Below are positions 25,260-33,975 of a stretch of DNA of 64,000 nt, in pieces. The notes beneath the pieces were generated by a model. It was not told the DNA's origin. It saw only the letters and a program-made list of their open reading frames with translations, and made no database searches. The stretch is from Bacillota bacterium (GTDB lineage: Bacteria; Bacillota; Clostridia; Christensenellales; CAG-138), in the NCBI GenBank assembly GCA_023400985.1, contig JAEXEN010000029.1, forward strand, positions 1 through 64,000. Direction: 5' to 3'. The translations under genes and the position numbers were made by a program. Position 1 is the stretch's first letter. Every line of letters begins with the position of its first letter.

Positions 25260-26675
25260 GTGTCGCTTTTGTTTGTTGTAATTCCTCTTTTCATGGTGGT
25301 CGCGCTCAATTTGCTCTATAAGCTTTTGATAGGGCGGGACGCGCTGTATGCGGCCATGTTTGCGGCTTTGGCGCAGGTGGGGCTTTCGGTATACTGCCTC
25401 GTGCAATGCGTAAGAGCGGGCGCGAGCATCGACTCCTTTTACATTACGGGCTTCAAGGTGGATTGGATCGCCGCGACGGTGCTTTGCATCATCGGGCTCA
25501 TCATCTTTGTGACGGCCGTCCTCACCAAGGAGGTCGTGAAAAAGAGCGTGTTCCAGTTCGCAAACGTTTTGCTCCTTCTCATGACGGGCATGAACGGCAT
25601 CGTCATGGCGACGGATATTTTCACGCTGTATGTGTTTATCGAGGTCACGAGCGCGGCTTCGTTCATCCTCATCGCGATCAACAAGAAGCGCGACGAGCTG
25701 GAAGGCGCTTTCAAATACTACCTCATGAGTGCGCTTGCAACGGTGATGATGCTTCTTTCCATCGCGCTCATCTTCATCATGGCGGGCGGCACGAGTTTTG
25801 AGACCGTAGGCGCGTACGTAAAGGGCCTTAAAGGCAGCTATCCGCCGGCGCTGATCGCGGCGATACTGCTATTCGTAGGCGCGGCCAGCATCAAATCGGG
25901 CGTGGTGCCGTTTCATACATGGGTGCCGGACGCGCACTCGAGCGCGCCTTCGCCGGTTTCGGTGGTGCTTGCTGGCGTTGTCATCAAGGTATCGGGTGTG
26001 TACGCGCTCATGCGCGTGTACCGCGATGTGTTCCAAAATGACCCCGCTTTGGGAAAGGTGCTGATGGTACTCGGCATCCTCTCCATTCTGGTGGGTGCTT
26101 TGGGCGCCATCGGCCAGACGGACATCAAGCGCATGCTCGCATTTTCGAGCGTGAGTCAAATCGGCTATATCGTGCTCGGCGTGTCTACGGGTTCCGCCAT
26201 CGGCCTCATAGGCGCCATGCTGCACTTTTTCAACCACGCTACGTTCAAATCCCTCCTGTTCGTGGACGCGGCGGCCATCATCACGCAAACCGGCACGCGC
26301 GATATGAATAAGCTCGGCGGCTTGGGCGAGCGCATGCCCGTTACGAGCACGAGCTCGGTGATCGCGCTCCTCTCCATGGCCGGCATACCGCCGCTTTCGG
26401 GATTTTGGAGCAAGCTTCTCGTGATCATCGCGGTGTGGCGCATTTCAAATGCCGCAGCCATCACGGCGCTTCTTTTGAGCGTGCTTACGCTTGCGTATTT
26501 CCTATTGCTTCAAAAGAAGGTGTTCTTTGGGAAGATCAAACCCGAACTCAAGGACGTAAAGGAGTGCGCGCCCGCTATCAAAGGCGTGGAAATACTTTTA
26601 AGCGCCCTCAACATCATCGTGGGCGTGGCGTTCCCGCTAATCCTGATCGTCCTGAATAAGGGCGGGCTGTTGTAA
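25260..26675 (+). CDS. Hydrogenase membrane subunit, NuoN/MrpD-like
   Basis: 471 aa from GTG 25260, with GGGAGGAAG upstream; the open frame begins earlier inside the previous gene. Motifs: DIFTLYVFIEVTSAASFILI (helix 5 Glu), VVPFHTWVPDAHSSAPSPVS, TDIKRMLAFSSVSQIGYI. Third antiporter-like subunit, so the complex has the L, M and N set of respiratory complex I. Confidence 0.9.
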   Translation: MSLLFVVIPLFMVVALNLLYKLLIGRDALYAAMFAALAQVGLSVYCLVQCVRAGASIDSFYITGFKVDWIAATVLCIIGLIIFVTAVLTKEVVKKSVFQFANVLLLLMTGMNGIVMATDIFTLYVFIEVTSAASFILIAINKKRDELEGAFKYYLMSALATVMMLLSIALIFIMAGGTSFETVGAYVKGLKGSYPPALIAAILLFVGAASIKSGVVPFHTWVPDAHSSAPSPVSVVLAGVVIKVSGVYALMRVYRDVFQNDPALGKVLMVLGILSILVGALGAIGQTDIKRMLAFSSVSQIGYIVLGVSTGSAIGLIGAMLHFFNHATFKSLLFVDAAAIITQTGTRDMNKLGGLGERMPVTSTSSVIALLSMAGIPPLSGFWSKLLVIIAVWRISNAAAITALLLSVLTLAYFLLLQKKVFFGKIKPELKDVKECAPAIKGVEILLSALNIIVGVAFPLILIVLNKGGLL

Positions 26676-26710
26676 GGTAAGGGTTTTGTGACCGGAAATC
26701 GAGGTGCAAT

Positions 26711-27214
26711 TTGAATCAGACCGTTTTCATTATACTGCTTTGCGGTTTTGTAGCTTCCGCCGTGATCTGCGCGCTCGTGCGTAACCTTGTAAAGGCCGCC
26801 GTTGCGCTCGCGCTCACGAGCGCGCTATTATCCGCGGTGATGTTCTTGGTGGGCGCGCCGCTTGCCGCGGTGTTTGAGCTTTCCGTCTGCGCGGGCCTTA
26901 TCACGGTGGTGTTCATAAGCAGTATCAGCATGACGCGCATACACTCCGATGAGGAGCTGAAAGAAAAGAAAAGGGAAAGACGCAAGCGCTTTTTACCGCT
27001 CATTGCCGTGGTTGTGGGGCTTTTTGTCATCATGCTCGCCTTGCTCTGGCCGCATATAACGGAGCTTATCCCCATCGCTTCCGTCGCGCCTTCGGGTACG
27101 GTGCAGCAGGTGATTTGGGATAAGCGCACGACCGACCTTGTGGGGCAGGTCGCCATCATCCTAACGGGCGTGTTCGCCGTGCTGGTATTCTTCAAGGAGG
27201 AAGAGGCAAAATGA
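26711..27214 (+). CDS. Hydrogenase membrane subunit, NuoJ-like
   Basis: 167 aa with a TTG start at 26711 (GAGGTG just upstream). Four to five helices, with LVKAAVALALTSALLSAVMFLVGAPLAAV at ~24-52 split over two helices. A charged loop (SDEELKEKKRERRKRF, ~79-94) interrupts the helices, as in Mbh/Mrp-type NuoJ proteins. It overlaps the NuoK-like gene by 4 nt. Confidence 0.8.
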   Translation: MNQTVFIILLCGFVASAVICALVRNLVKAAVALALTSALLSAVMFLVGAPLAAVFELSVCAGLITVVFISSISMTRIHSDEELKEKKRERRKRFLPLIAVVVGLFVIMLALLWPHITELIPIASVAPSGTVQQVIWDKRTTDLVGQVAIILTGVFAVLVFFKEEEAK

Positions 27215-27519
27215 ACATATTTTTTGCGATCCTCATCGTCGCCGTGGTGCTGGTGCTCGGCGTAGGCATTTACAGCCTGGTCGTCACACGCAATCTGCTT
27301 CGCATTTTGCTTTCGGTGGAAATACTGATGAAGGGGGCGACGCTCCTTCTTATCGGCGCGGGCTACCTCACGGGCGATATGGCCACGGCGCAGGCGTTTG
27401 TGATCACCGTCATCATCATCGAGGTGGTGCTCTTGGTGGTGGCGACGGGCATCGTGCTCGGCGCATACCGCGCCAACGGCACGCTCAATACCCGCGAACT
27501 CAACAACTTGAAGGGTTAA
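27211..27519 (+). CDS. Hydrogenase membrane subunit, NuoK-like
   Basis: 102 aa, three helices, the NuoK/MrpC fold. LLRILLSVEILMKGATLLLI carries the conserved helix-2 glutamate, and VITVIIIEVVLLVVATGIVL the helix-3 glutamate, both part of the proton path in complex I. Confidence 0.87.
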   Translation: MNIFFAILIVAVVLVLGVGIYSLVVTRNLLRILLSVEILMKGATLLLIGAGYLTGDMATAQAFVITVIIIEVVLLVVATGIVLGAYRANGTLNTRELNNLKG

Positions 27520-27533
27520 AGGAGGGGACAAAA

Positions 27534-27863
27534 ATGTACGATATCATCATTTCCCCGCCCATCGCATTTTTGATCCTGCTTGCCGTCTGCGCGCTTGTGC
27601 TTTTTGTGAGCAGGCTTCTTGCCGCGCGCGGGAGCGACGCGAAAAACAAGCTCAACGCGTATGCCTGCGGCGAGTCCATGGAGGAAAATCAGGCGCAGCC
27701 GGATTACGCGCAGTTTTTCAAGTTCGCGTTTTTCTTCACCATCATGCACGTTGTGGCGCTGATGGTGGCTACCTCCCCGGACGGTATATCGCCCATAACG
27801 GGCATATACCTTGGCGTTACGGGGCTTTCGCTCTTCATGCTGTTTCGCAAGGAGGGCAGATAA
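27534..27863 (+). CDS. Hydrogenase membrane subunit, NuoA-like
   Basis: 109 aa, three helices. KLNAYACGESMEENQAQPDY in the loop after helix 1 matches the NuoA loop that carries a conserved cysteine (YECG in complex I), and FFTIMHVVALMVATSP follows. Many group 4 hydrogenases lack a NuoA homologue, so its presence is informative. Confidence 0.83.
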   Translation: MYDIIISPPIAFLILLAVCALVLFVSRLLAARGSDAKNKLNAYACGESMEENQAQPDYAQFFKFAFFFTIMHVVALMVATSPDGISPITGIYLGVTGLSLFMLFRKEGR

Positions 27864-27866
27864 GCT

Positions 27867-28322
27867 ATGGCAGTCGTCGATCGCATCATCAACTGGGCGA
27901 GGCTCAAATCCCCGTGGATCATCCACTTCAATTCCGGCGCGTGCAACGCGTGCGACATCGAGGTGCTCGCCTCGCTTACGCCCCGCTATGACGTGGAGCG
28001 CTTCGGCATCCAGCAAAAGGGCACCCCGCGCCATGCGGATGTTCTCATTTGCTCCGGCCCCGTCACCATGCAGCAAAGGGAGAGGCTCATCACCATTTAC
28101 GAGCAGATGCCCGAGCCCAAATTCGTGGTGGCCGTGGGTACCTGCGCTTGCTCTTCCGGTGTTTATTCCGGCTGCTACTGCGTGGAAGGCGGCATCGACG
28201 CCGCCATCCCCGTGGACTTATACATCCCCGGCTGCCCCGCGAAGCCCGAGGCCATCATCGACGGCGTCGTGAAGCTTCTCGAGGGCTTAAAAGACGACAA
28301 GCATGAAGGAGGCGGCAACTGA
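27867..28322 (+). CDS. [NiFe] hydrogenase small subunit, NuoB-like
   Basis: 151 aa. Proximal [4Fe-4S] ligands: CNAC (in NSGACNACDIE, ~31-34), C in VGTCACSSG, and C in YIPGCPAKPEAI. The CxxC spacing is that of hydrogenases; complex I NuoB has adjacent cysteines. It passes electrons between the NuoI-like ferredoxin subunit and the nickel site. Confidence 0.9.
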   Translation: MAVVDRIINWARLKSPWIIHFNSGACNACDIEVLASLTPRYDVERFGIQQKGTPRHADVLICSGPVTMQQRERLITIYEQMPEPKFVVAVGTCACSSGVYSGCYCVEGGIDAAIPVDLYIPGCPAKPEAIIDGVVKLLEGLKDDKHEGGGN

Positions 28323-28804
28323 TGGAAAACGAACGCTTCTATCTCGAAAAGCTCGCGGAAAAATTCCCGTCCGCCGGCGCGGAAAGCGCTTCCGTGAAGC
28401 GAAATAAGCTCTATGTGGAAATACCGCTTGCAGACCTTCTCGACGCGGCGCGGTTTTTGCACGACGAGCTCGGATTCGACCACCTGTGCACCATCACGGG
28501 GCTCGACAACGGCGAGCAGTTTGAATTTTTGTACCATCTGGCCCATGAAAACGGCTATCTTCTTACGCTCAAGGTGAAGACCGTGCGCGATAACGCCAAC
28601 CTCCCCACGGTGCTACCCGTATACGAGGGCGCGATCTTTTACGAGCGCGAGCTTGAGGGCCTCTTGGGCGTTCATGTGGAGGGGCTGCCAGAGGGCAGAC
28701 AGTACCCGCTGCCGGACAACTGGCCCGCGGGCGAATACCCTTTAAGGAAGGACTGGAAGCCGAAAGCACAGCGCGAAGCCGAAGGAGGGCAGGAGAATGG
28801 CTAA
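28322..28804 (+). CDS. Hydrogenase subunit, NuoC-like
   Basis: 160 aa. Carries FDHLCTITGLDNGEQFEFLY and the C-terminal signature ERELEGLLGVHVEGLPEGRQYPLPDNWP, close to the 30 kDa complex I subunit. It has a structural role at the interface with the large subunit. Overlaps the previous stop by one base and the next start by 8 nt. Confidence 0.87.
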   Translation: MENERFYLEKLAEKFPSAGAESASVKRNKLYVEIPLADLLDAARFLHDELGFDHLCTITGLDNGEQFEFLYHLAHENGYLLTLKVKTVRDNANLPTVLPVYEGAIFYERELEGLLGVHVEGLPEGRQYPLPDNWPAGEYPLRKDWKPKAQREAEGGQENG

Positions 28805-30008
28805 GATCACCGTACCGCTCGGGCCGCAGCATCCGGCGCTCGAAGAGCCGGAAAGCTTTCTTCTCACCCTCGAGGGCGAAAGGGTGGCCGCCGCCAACGT
28901 CGGCATCGGCTATAACCACCGCGGTATGGAGAAGGCGACCGAAAGCAAAACCTACATTCAAAACATCCACTTTTTGGAGCGCATCTGCGGCATCTGCTCG
29001 CATTCCCATTCAAGCTGCTATGTGCAGGCGGTGGAGGAGATCGCGGGCGTAGAGGTGCCAAAGCGCGGGTATTACCTTCGTGCGCTCATAGCGGAACTTG
29101 AAAGGATACACAGCCACCTTCTGTGGCTCGGCGTGGCGGGGCATGAGGTCGGTTTCATGTCGCTTTTCATGTACGCGTGGAAGGACCGCGAGATCGTGCT
29201 CGACGTGCTCGAGATGCTCACGGGCAACCGCATCAACTACGGCATGAACACCATCGGCGGCGTAAGGCGCGATATAACGCCCGAACAGACCGAAAAGGTT
29301 CTCACGGCCATCGACGCGCTCGAGGAGCGCACCAAGTACTACGCAAACGTCGTGCTCAACGAGGAAACGCTCGTAGAGCGCCTGTTGGGCGTGGGCAAGC
29401 TTTCCGCCGAGGACGGGCTTCGCCTTGGGGCGACCGGCCCGGTACTGCGCGCGGCGGGCGTAAAGCGCGATATCAGGCGCGACGCGCCCTACGGCATCTA
29501 CCCGGAGCTCGATTTTGAGGTGATTACGGACGACCATGCGGACGTGTACGGCCGCACGGTGGTGCGCGCGCTGGAGCTTTTAGAAAGCTACAAGCTCTGC
29601 CGCCAGATATTGAAGCAAATGCCGGAAGGCCCTATCTCCGTAAAAGTCCCCATGCGCATCCCCGCGGGCGAGGCGGCAAGCCGCATCGAAGCGCCGCGCG
29701 GCGAGGATATCCATTACGTGCGCTCTAACGGCACCGATAAGCCGGAGCGCGTAAAGGTCCGCGCCCCGACGCTCGCGAACGCTTCCGCCATATCGCACAT
29801 GCTCGAGGGCGGCTACCTTGCGGACGCGCCCATCGTGATCGCGGCCATCGATCCTTGCTTTTCCTGCACGGACCGCATGGTGAAGGTTGTGCGCAAGGAA
29901 AGCGCCGAGCGGTTCGATTGGGAGGGGCTTCGCAATTACGGTATCGAATGGTATGCCGCGCGCGGCGTGAACCTGAAAAAACTGCGCATCGGCAGGGAGG
30001 GTATATAA
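28797..30008 (+). CDS. [NiFe] hydrogenase catalytic large subunit, NuoD-like (group 4)
   Basis: 403 aa. Both nickel motifs are intact: RICGICSHSH (Cys64, Cys67) and DPCFSC (Cys354, Cys357), the four cysteine ligands of the NiFe centre; NuoD of complex I lacks them. After DPCFSCTDR a 43-residue tail (from Met361) resembles the HycE tail removed by the HycI protease; a matching protease gene ends the operon. It reduces protons with electrons from ferredoxin, or works in reverse. This makes the operon a hydrogenase rather than complex I. Confidence 0.93.
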   Translation: MAKITVPLGPQHPALEEPESFLLTLEGERVAAANVGIGYNHRGMEKATESKTYIQNIHFLERICGICSHSHSSCYVQAVEEIAGVEVPKRGYYLRALIAELERIHSHLLWLGVAGHEVGFMSLFMYAWKDREIVLDVLEMLTGNRINYGMNTIGGVRRDITPEQTEKVLTAIDALEERTKYYANVVLNEETLVERLLGVGKLSAEDGLRLGATGPVLRAAGVKRDIRRDAPYGIYPELDFEVITDDHADVYGRTVVRALELLESYKLCRQILKQMPEGPISVKVPMRIPAGEAASRIEAPRGEDIHYVRSNGTDKPERVKVRAPTLANASAISHMLEGGYLADAPIVIAAIDPCFSCTDRMVKVVRKESAERFDWEGLRNYGIEWYAARGVNLKKLRIGREGI

Positions 30009-30010
30009 GC

Positions 30011-30952
30011 GTGGGGAAGGCTCTGTTCCAAATTCTCATATTTCCCGGGTTCTTGTTCTTGGGCGCGATTTCCTTGGCGTTTGAGTTTATCGATAGGAAA
30101 CTGCACGCCAAGCTGCAGAACCGCATCGGCCCGCCGTGGTACCAGCCGCTGGCGGATATCATAAAGCTTTTTTCCAAGGAGACCGTGGTGCCGCGCGAGG
30201 CGGATAAGCGGCTTTTCAAATGGATACCGCTGTTCGCGCTTGCCGCAACGACTGCCGCGTTTTTGTACATCCCCATCTGGGAGAAAGGATCGCTGTACCC
30301 GTTTGAAGGCGATCTGATCGTGGTGCTCTACTTTTTAACGATCCCCACGCTAACGTTTTTCCTCGCGGGTTGGTCGTCCACTTCGCTCTACGCGGAGATC
30401 GGCTCCATCCGTGCCATGACGCAGCTTTTCGCGTATGAAGTGCCGCTTTACCTTTCGCTCTTAGGCCCCGCGCTTCTTGCGGGCACATGGTCCATAAGCG
30501 GCATCACGGCGTTTTACGCGACGCATCCCATTTTGACGATTGCCAACATACCGGGCTTTCTCGTTTCCATCGTGGCCGTGCAGGGCAAGCTCGAGCGCGT
30601 GCCGTTCGATATCCCCGATGCCGAGACCGAGATTGTGGGCGGCACGTTCACCGAATACAGCGGCAGGCTCTTAGGGATGTTCCGCATGACGCTCGACAGC
30701 GAGCTCGTAGTGGTGGCGGCGCTTATCGCGGCGGTGTTTTTGCCGTTTTTCATCCCGGCAAACCCGGTTTTAGGCATGCTGGTGTTTCTTGTTAAGGTAT
30801 TCATCGTGGTGTTCATCCTCGCGGTGATGCGCACGGCGCTTGCGCGGCTTCGCATCGACCAGATGATCGCGTTTTGTTGGAAGGTGCTTGCGCCCGTCGC
30901 GCTAATGCAGCTTCTCATCGACCTCATCGTGAAGGGGGCGGTTCTCGTATGA
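30011..30952 (+). CDS. Hydrogenase membrane subunit, NuoH-like
   Basis: 313 aa from GTG 30011, 2 nt after the previous stop; the open frame extends upstream inside the large-subunit gene and is ignored there. About eight helices with DRKLHAKLQNRIGPPWYQPLADIIKLF (~26-52) and VPFDIPDAETEIVGGTFTEYSG (~200), the hallmark NuoH/HyfC loops that link the catalytic and pumping arms. Stop overlaps the next ATG. Confidence 0.9.
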   Translation: MGKALFQILIFPGFLFLGAISLAFEFIDRKLHAKLQNRIGPPWYQPLADIIKLFSKETVVPREADKRLFKWIPLFALAATTAAFLYIPIWEKGSLYPFEGDLIVVLYFLTIPTLTFFLAGWSSTSLYAEIGSIRAMTQLFAYEVPLYLSLLGPALLAGTWSISGITAFYATHPILTIANIPGFLVSIVAVQGKLERVPFDIPDAETEIVGGTFTEYSGRLLGMFRMTLDSELVVVAALIAAVFLPFFIPANPVLGMLVFLVKVFIVVFILAVMRTALARLRIDQMIAFCWKVLAPVALMQLLIDLIVKGAVLV

Positions 30953-31305
30953 AAAAACGCGCGGGTAAAATGGTCCCTTATATGATGGGGATGCTTATCA
31001 AAAAACCGGCGACGGTAAAGTATCCTTTGACGCCGGCCACCGTGCCGCCGAATTTCCGCGGCGCGATCAAATTCGATCAGGATTCCTGTATCGGCTGCAA
31101 AATGTGCGAGCGCGTCTGCCCCGCAAACGCCATCAGAATCATCAAGGTGGAAGGGGAGGAAAAGAAGTTTCAGGCGCGCATGCATTTGGACCGCTGCATC
31201 TTTTGCGCGCAATGCGTGGACTCCTGCCCCAAGCATTCGCTGCACAGCACCGACCGTTTCGAGCTCGCCACGCGCGACAAGAGCTCCCTTGAGGTGGATA
31301 TTTAG
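30949..31305 (+). CDS. Hydrogenase iron-sulfur subunit, NuoI-like polyferredoxin
   Basis: 118 aa from the ATG overlapping the NuoH-like stop. Two [4Fe-4S] motifs: CIGCKMCERVCP (~44-55) and CIFCAQCVDSCP (~83-94). It is the entry point for electrons from soluble ferredoxin. No NAD-binding (NuoEFG) genes are seen, supporting ferredoxin as the partner. Confidence 0.9.
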   Translation: MKKRAGKMVPYMMGMLIKKPATVKYPLTPATVPPNFRGAIKFDQDSCIGCKMCERVCPANAIRIIKVEGEEKKFQARMHLDRCIFCAQCVDSCPKHSLHSTDRFELATRDKSSLEVDI

Positions 31306-31800
31306 TTGAACGACCTGAAAAAACTCCTGTGCGAATTTTTATCCGGCGCGGAACGCCTTGCGGTGCTCGGCGCCGGTTCCACGCTGCGAGGCGACGACGC
31401 GGCGGGCATGGCGCTTACGGAGCGCCTTACGGAGCGCTTTGAAGAAAACGAAAACATCCGCTGTTATCCGGGCGAGACCGCGCCGGAAAATTACAGCGGC
31501 AGCATCAAGCGCTTTCGCCCAACGCACCTCCTCGTGGTGGACGCGGCAGACATGGGGCAAACGCCCGGCGCGGTATTCCCCATCGACCCCAACGATGTAG
31601 GCGGGATAAGCTATTGTACGCATATGCTCCCGTTAAAGGTGATGCTTACCTACCTTGCGCAGGAAACAGGCGCGAAGCTTTTGCTTTTGGGCATACAGCC
31701 GAAAAGCATGGAGTTTGAAGCGCCGCTTACCATTGAGGCCGAAAAAGCCGTAGACGCGCTGTATGAGGCGGTCGCGGAAGCGGCGGGGGCGTTAAAGTAA
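31306..31800 (+). CDS. Hydrogenase maturation protease, HycI-like
   Basis: 164 aa with a TTG start directly after the previous stop. LGAGSTLRGDDAAGMALTERL holds the first nickel-sensing acidic residue (GDDAAG); VVDAADMG the second; a CTHMLPL segment the His. It cleaves the C-terminal tail of the large subunit after nickel insertion. Its presence in the operon supports a processed, active enzyme. Confidence 0.88.
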   Translation: MNDLKKLLCEFLSGAERLAVLGAGSTLRGDDAAGMALTERLTERFEENENIRCYPGETAPENYSGSIKRFRPTHLLVVDAADMGQTPGAVFPIDPNDVGGISYCTHMLPLKVMLTYLAQETGAKLLLLGIQPKSMEFEAPLTIEAEKAVDALYEAVAEAAGALK

Positions 31801-31815
31801 CGGCAATTGGTACAA

Positions 31816-31850
31816 GCGCGGTATTGCCCGGGGAATATCGCGCGTTTTTT
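31816..31850 (+). terminator. Terminator of the hydrogenase operon
   Basis: 10-bp stem GCGCGGTATT/AATATCGCGC (one G-T pair) with an 8-nt loop followed by G and six T. It reaches the end of the converging minus-strand gene. Confidence 0.85.
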
Positions 31851-33162
31851 ATTCTCTCCACGCGGCGTTCATGAGCGCATGGAAGCTTGCGGCCCGTTCG
31901 CCGTGCAATGCGGATACATAGCGCAAAAACGCGATTTGCCATTCCGGCGGCGCTTCAAAATCCGAGCGTTCCTTTTCGATGCGGCGGGCGGCGGCGGCAA
32001 GCTCTTCGGTACCGAGAAGAGAAAAAACGGTGTCGTATTCTTCCTCCGAAAAGCAAAGCGGCACGACCTCCAGCCAATCCTCGAGGGATTGTACCTCGCG
32101 CGAAAGCATGCTGAGTTTATCCGAAAGGAAGCGGCAGGAGGAAAGTTCGTTTATAAGCGCGCGAAGGGCATCGTCGGGCATGGGCGGCGCGGAGCGCAGC
32201 CGGATGCTTACGGCGGGCCGCGTCTTTAAGATAAACGTGGTGAAGACGCGTGGTGCGCCATGCACCATAAAAAGTTCCAAGCCTATAAGAAACTTTTCTT
32301 GTGCGAAATTCAGGAGGTATCCTGCCGTTTTCTCATCAGCTGCGAAGCAGAGCGCTTCTATCAGGCGTTGCGCCGCCTGCCGTACGGCGTTTGCGCGAGA
32401 CGGAAAATCGAGCGTCTCGAGCCTATAAAATATCTGCCCCTGCATCGCGGGCGGCATATCGAGCGGCAGAGGTTCTTGTTGGAGCATGCATCTTCCCATG
32501 GCGTTGAAAAACACGGGCTCGAACAGGTTGATGAGCTGCTCGTCCGGCTCGGGGCAAAACGAAGAAAGCAACTGCGCCGCGGCGTTTGCTTCAAAACAGG
32601 AGAGGAAGCGGATTTCCGCGTACAGGATATTCAGATACGCGCCGATATACTCGATCCCTTCCAAGTTTTCGATTGGTGAAGAAATCGGATAGTCGATGGA
32701 GCAGGGGATGTCATGCGCGGCCTGCAGCGCGTCATAGCGGGAGAAAAACGCAGGCAACGCCAAAAAGATCGTGTCGTTATACGCGCGGTTTTTTGTGGTA
32801 AAAGGGTGCGAAACAAGTCCGTCGTAAGCGGCGCGCGCCTCTTTGATACAGCTTTTGAGATGGTCTCTGCTCCGTTGTAAAAGCGTGCGGAACGCTTCCG
32901 TTTGCAGAAGCTTCACGGCATCGCCCATGCCGCACCGCTTCAAAAAGAGGCCCATGGAAAACCGAAGGGAATGAAGCAAATCTTGCGCGCGTTCGATGCG
33001 AAGCGAGCTGTCGCCCATGGCAATAAGCGACGTTTCACGCGCAAGGAGGGATAAAAACTCACTTTTTAGGCTGCGCACGCCTTCCGCCGCCGCACGCGCA
33101 AGCGCCGCATCAAAAAAGGCTGCCGCGTCCAACGCGGAGCCCTGCATGGCGGGTACGCTCAT
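31849..33162 (-). CDS. DUF6179-like conserved protein
   Basis: 437 aa, soluble and largely helical, no signal peptide or membrane helix. From memory it resembles DUF6179 proteins of Clostridia, which pair with DUF6323; that match is by pattern and not searched. Its start overlaps the end of the upstream partner by 4 nt, so the two are co-translated. No catalytic motif can be recognised. A spore-formation link has been suggested by distribution for such families but is not shown here. Confidence 0.55.
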   Translation of the reverse strand: MSVPAMQGSALDAAAFFDAALARAAAEGVRSLKSEFLSLLARETSLIAMGDSSLRIERAQDLLHSLRFSMGLFLKRCGMGDAVKLLQTEAFRTLLQRSRDHLKSCIKEARAAYDGLVSHPFTTKNRAYNDTIFLALPAFFSRYDALQAAHDIPCSIDYPISSPIENLEGIEYIGAYLNILYAEIRFLSCFEANAAAQLLSSFCPEPDEQLINLFEPVFFNAMGRCMLQQEPLPLDMPPAMQGQIFYRLETLDFPSRANAVRQAAQRLIEALCFAADEKTAGYLLNFAQEKFLIGLELFMVHGAPRVFTTFILKTRPAVSIRLRSAPPMPDDALRALINELSSCRFLSDKLSMLSREVQSLEDWLEVVPLCFSEEEYDTVFSLLGTEELAAAARRIEKERSDFEAPPEWQIAFLRYVSALHGERAASFHALMNAAWRE

Positions 33163-33599
33163 TCGTCCTCCCCTTCGCGTATGCGCCGTCCGAGATCTTC
33201 AAGCAAGGAACCTGTCAGATACCCTACATCGCCCTCGCAGTCGCCGTCGAAGTGCCGCTTCATGAAGGCGATGAGGTCGTCGTCCGCCATAAAGTCGAGC
33301 GTTTCGTTTTTGAAGTAATAGAAGGCGTCCTGAAGCTCCGCAAGCGTTTGCGCATAGCTCTCCTGATCGAGGTAGGGGGAATCGCAAAACGCATAGATGA
33401 GCTTTTCTAAAACACCCTCGCCAAACTCCACGCGCCCCGTTTCTTTGAGCGAGGAAAAGCGCGCGCTCGTAAGCGCCTGAATATCGCGCTCCGTGAGCCG
33501 CAAACCGTATTTCACGCTCAAAAGGTTGCAGTCGCGAAGGCGCTGCTCCTGCAAAGCCCGCTGCGCTTCCCACAGCGAAAGATCATGCGCCAAGTTCAT
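33159..33599 (-). CDS. DUF6323-like small protein
   Basis: 146 aa from ATG 33599 (CGAGGTG upstream). The open frame runs far upstream to 33890 through intergenic sequence with promoters and a hairpin, which is rejected. Contains LLSVKYGLRLTERDIQALTS and ends acidic. Forms an operon with the DUF6179-like gene. Function unknown. Confidence 0.6.
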   Translation of the reverse strand: MNLAHDLSLWEAQRALQEQRLRDCNLLSVKYGLRLTERDIQALTSARFSSLKETGRVEFGEGVLEKLIYAFCDSPYLDQESYAQTLAELQDAFYYFKNETLDFMADDDLIAFMKRHFDGDCEGDVGYLTGSLLEDLGRRIREGEDE

Positions 33600-33975
33600 C
33601 ACCTCGGGCTTATTGTACCCGCGAAAGCAAGCGCGTACCAGTCTTGAAAAAAAGCCGTGTTTATGGTATAGTACAGGCAGGAAAAAAGTGGCCCGCAAGC
33701 GGGTCACTTTTTTGTTGCAAATATTATTTGTGAGTCGGTATTGACAGTATAATTTGCAGCGGATATAATACAACCAAGTAATACGTTTAACATTTTTTTG
33801 CTGTGATATATTATCTAAACCGTTTATTGAGTTAAATCCATCGAGAAAAGCTATGTAAATCGGCAACTTCATGAGGCATTTTTTTTGCACATTGAGAAAA
33901 ACGTTTAACCTTAACGATCATTATGATAGCACGTATATATAACCTTAACGTAAAAAGAAGGGAAAAAAATCGTTT
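33600..33975. promoter_or_regulatory. Intergenic control region with a promoter-hairpin pair and LacI-like sites
   Basis: Plus-strand promoter TTGAAA (33644-33649), 17 nt, TATAGT (33667-33672), followed at 33682-33713 by a terminator-like hairpin. Further right, CGTTTAA/TTAACG sequences at about 33783, 33902 and 33946 resemble half sites for a LacI-family regulator, which is encoded two genes downstream. Confidence 0.5.
33682..33713. terminator. Symmetric terminator hairpin just after a promoter
   Basis: 15-bp stem AAAAAAGTGGCCCGC/GCGGGTCACTTTTTT, A-tract and T-tract on either side, able to act on both strands. It begins about 10 nt after the TATAGT box of a plus-strand promoter. Confidence 0.75.

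Noticed and set aside
21954..31305. Respiratory complex I (nuo operon)
   Set aside because: The NuoD-like subunit keeps all nickel cysteines, NuoB has the CxxC pattern, a maturation protease and hyp genes are adjacent, and nuoEFG are absent.
33600..33890. N-terminal extension of the DUF6323-like frame
   Set aside because: The extension crosses a promoter and a terminator hairpin, and a good start with ribosome site exists at 33599.
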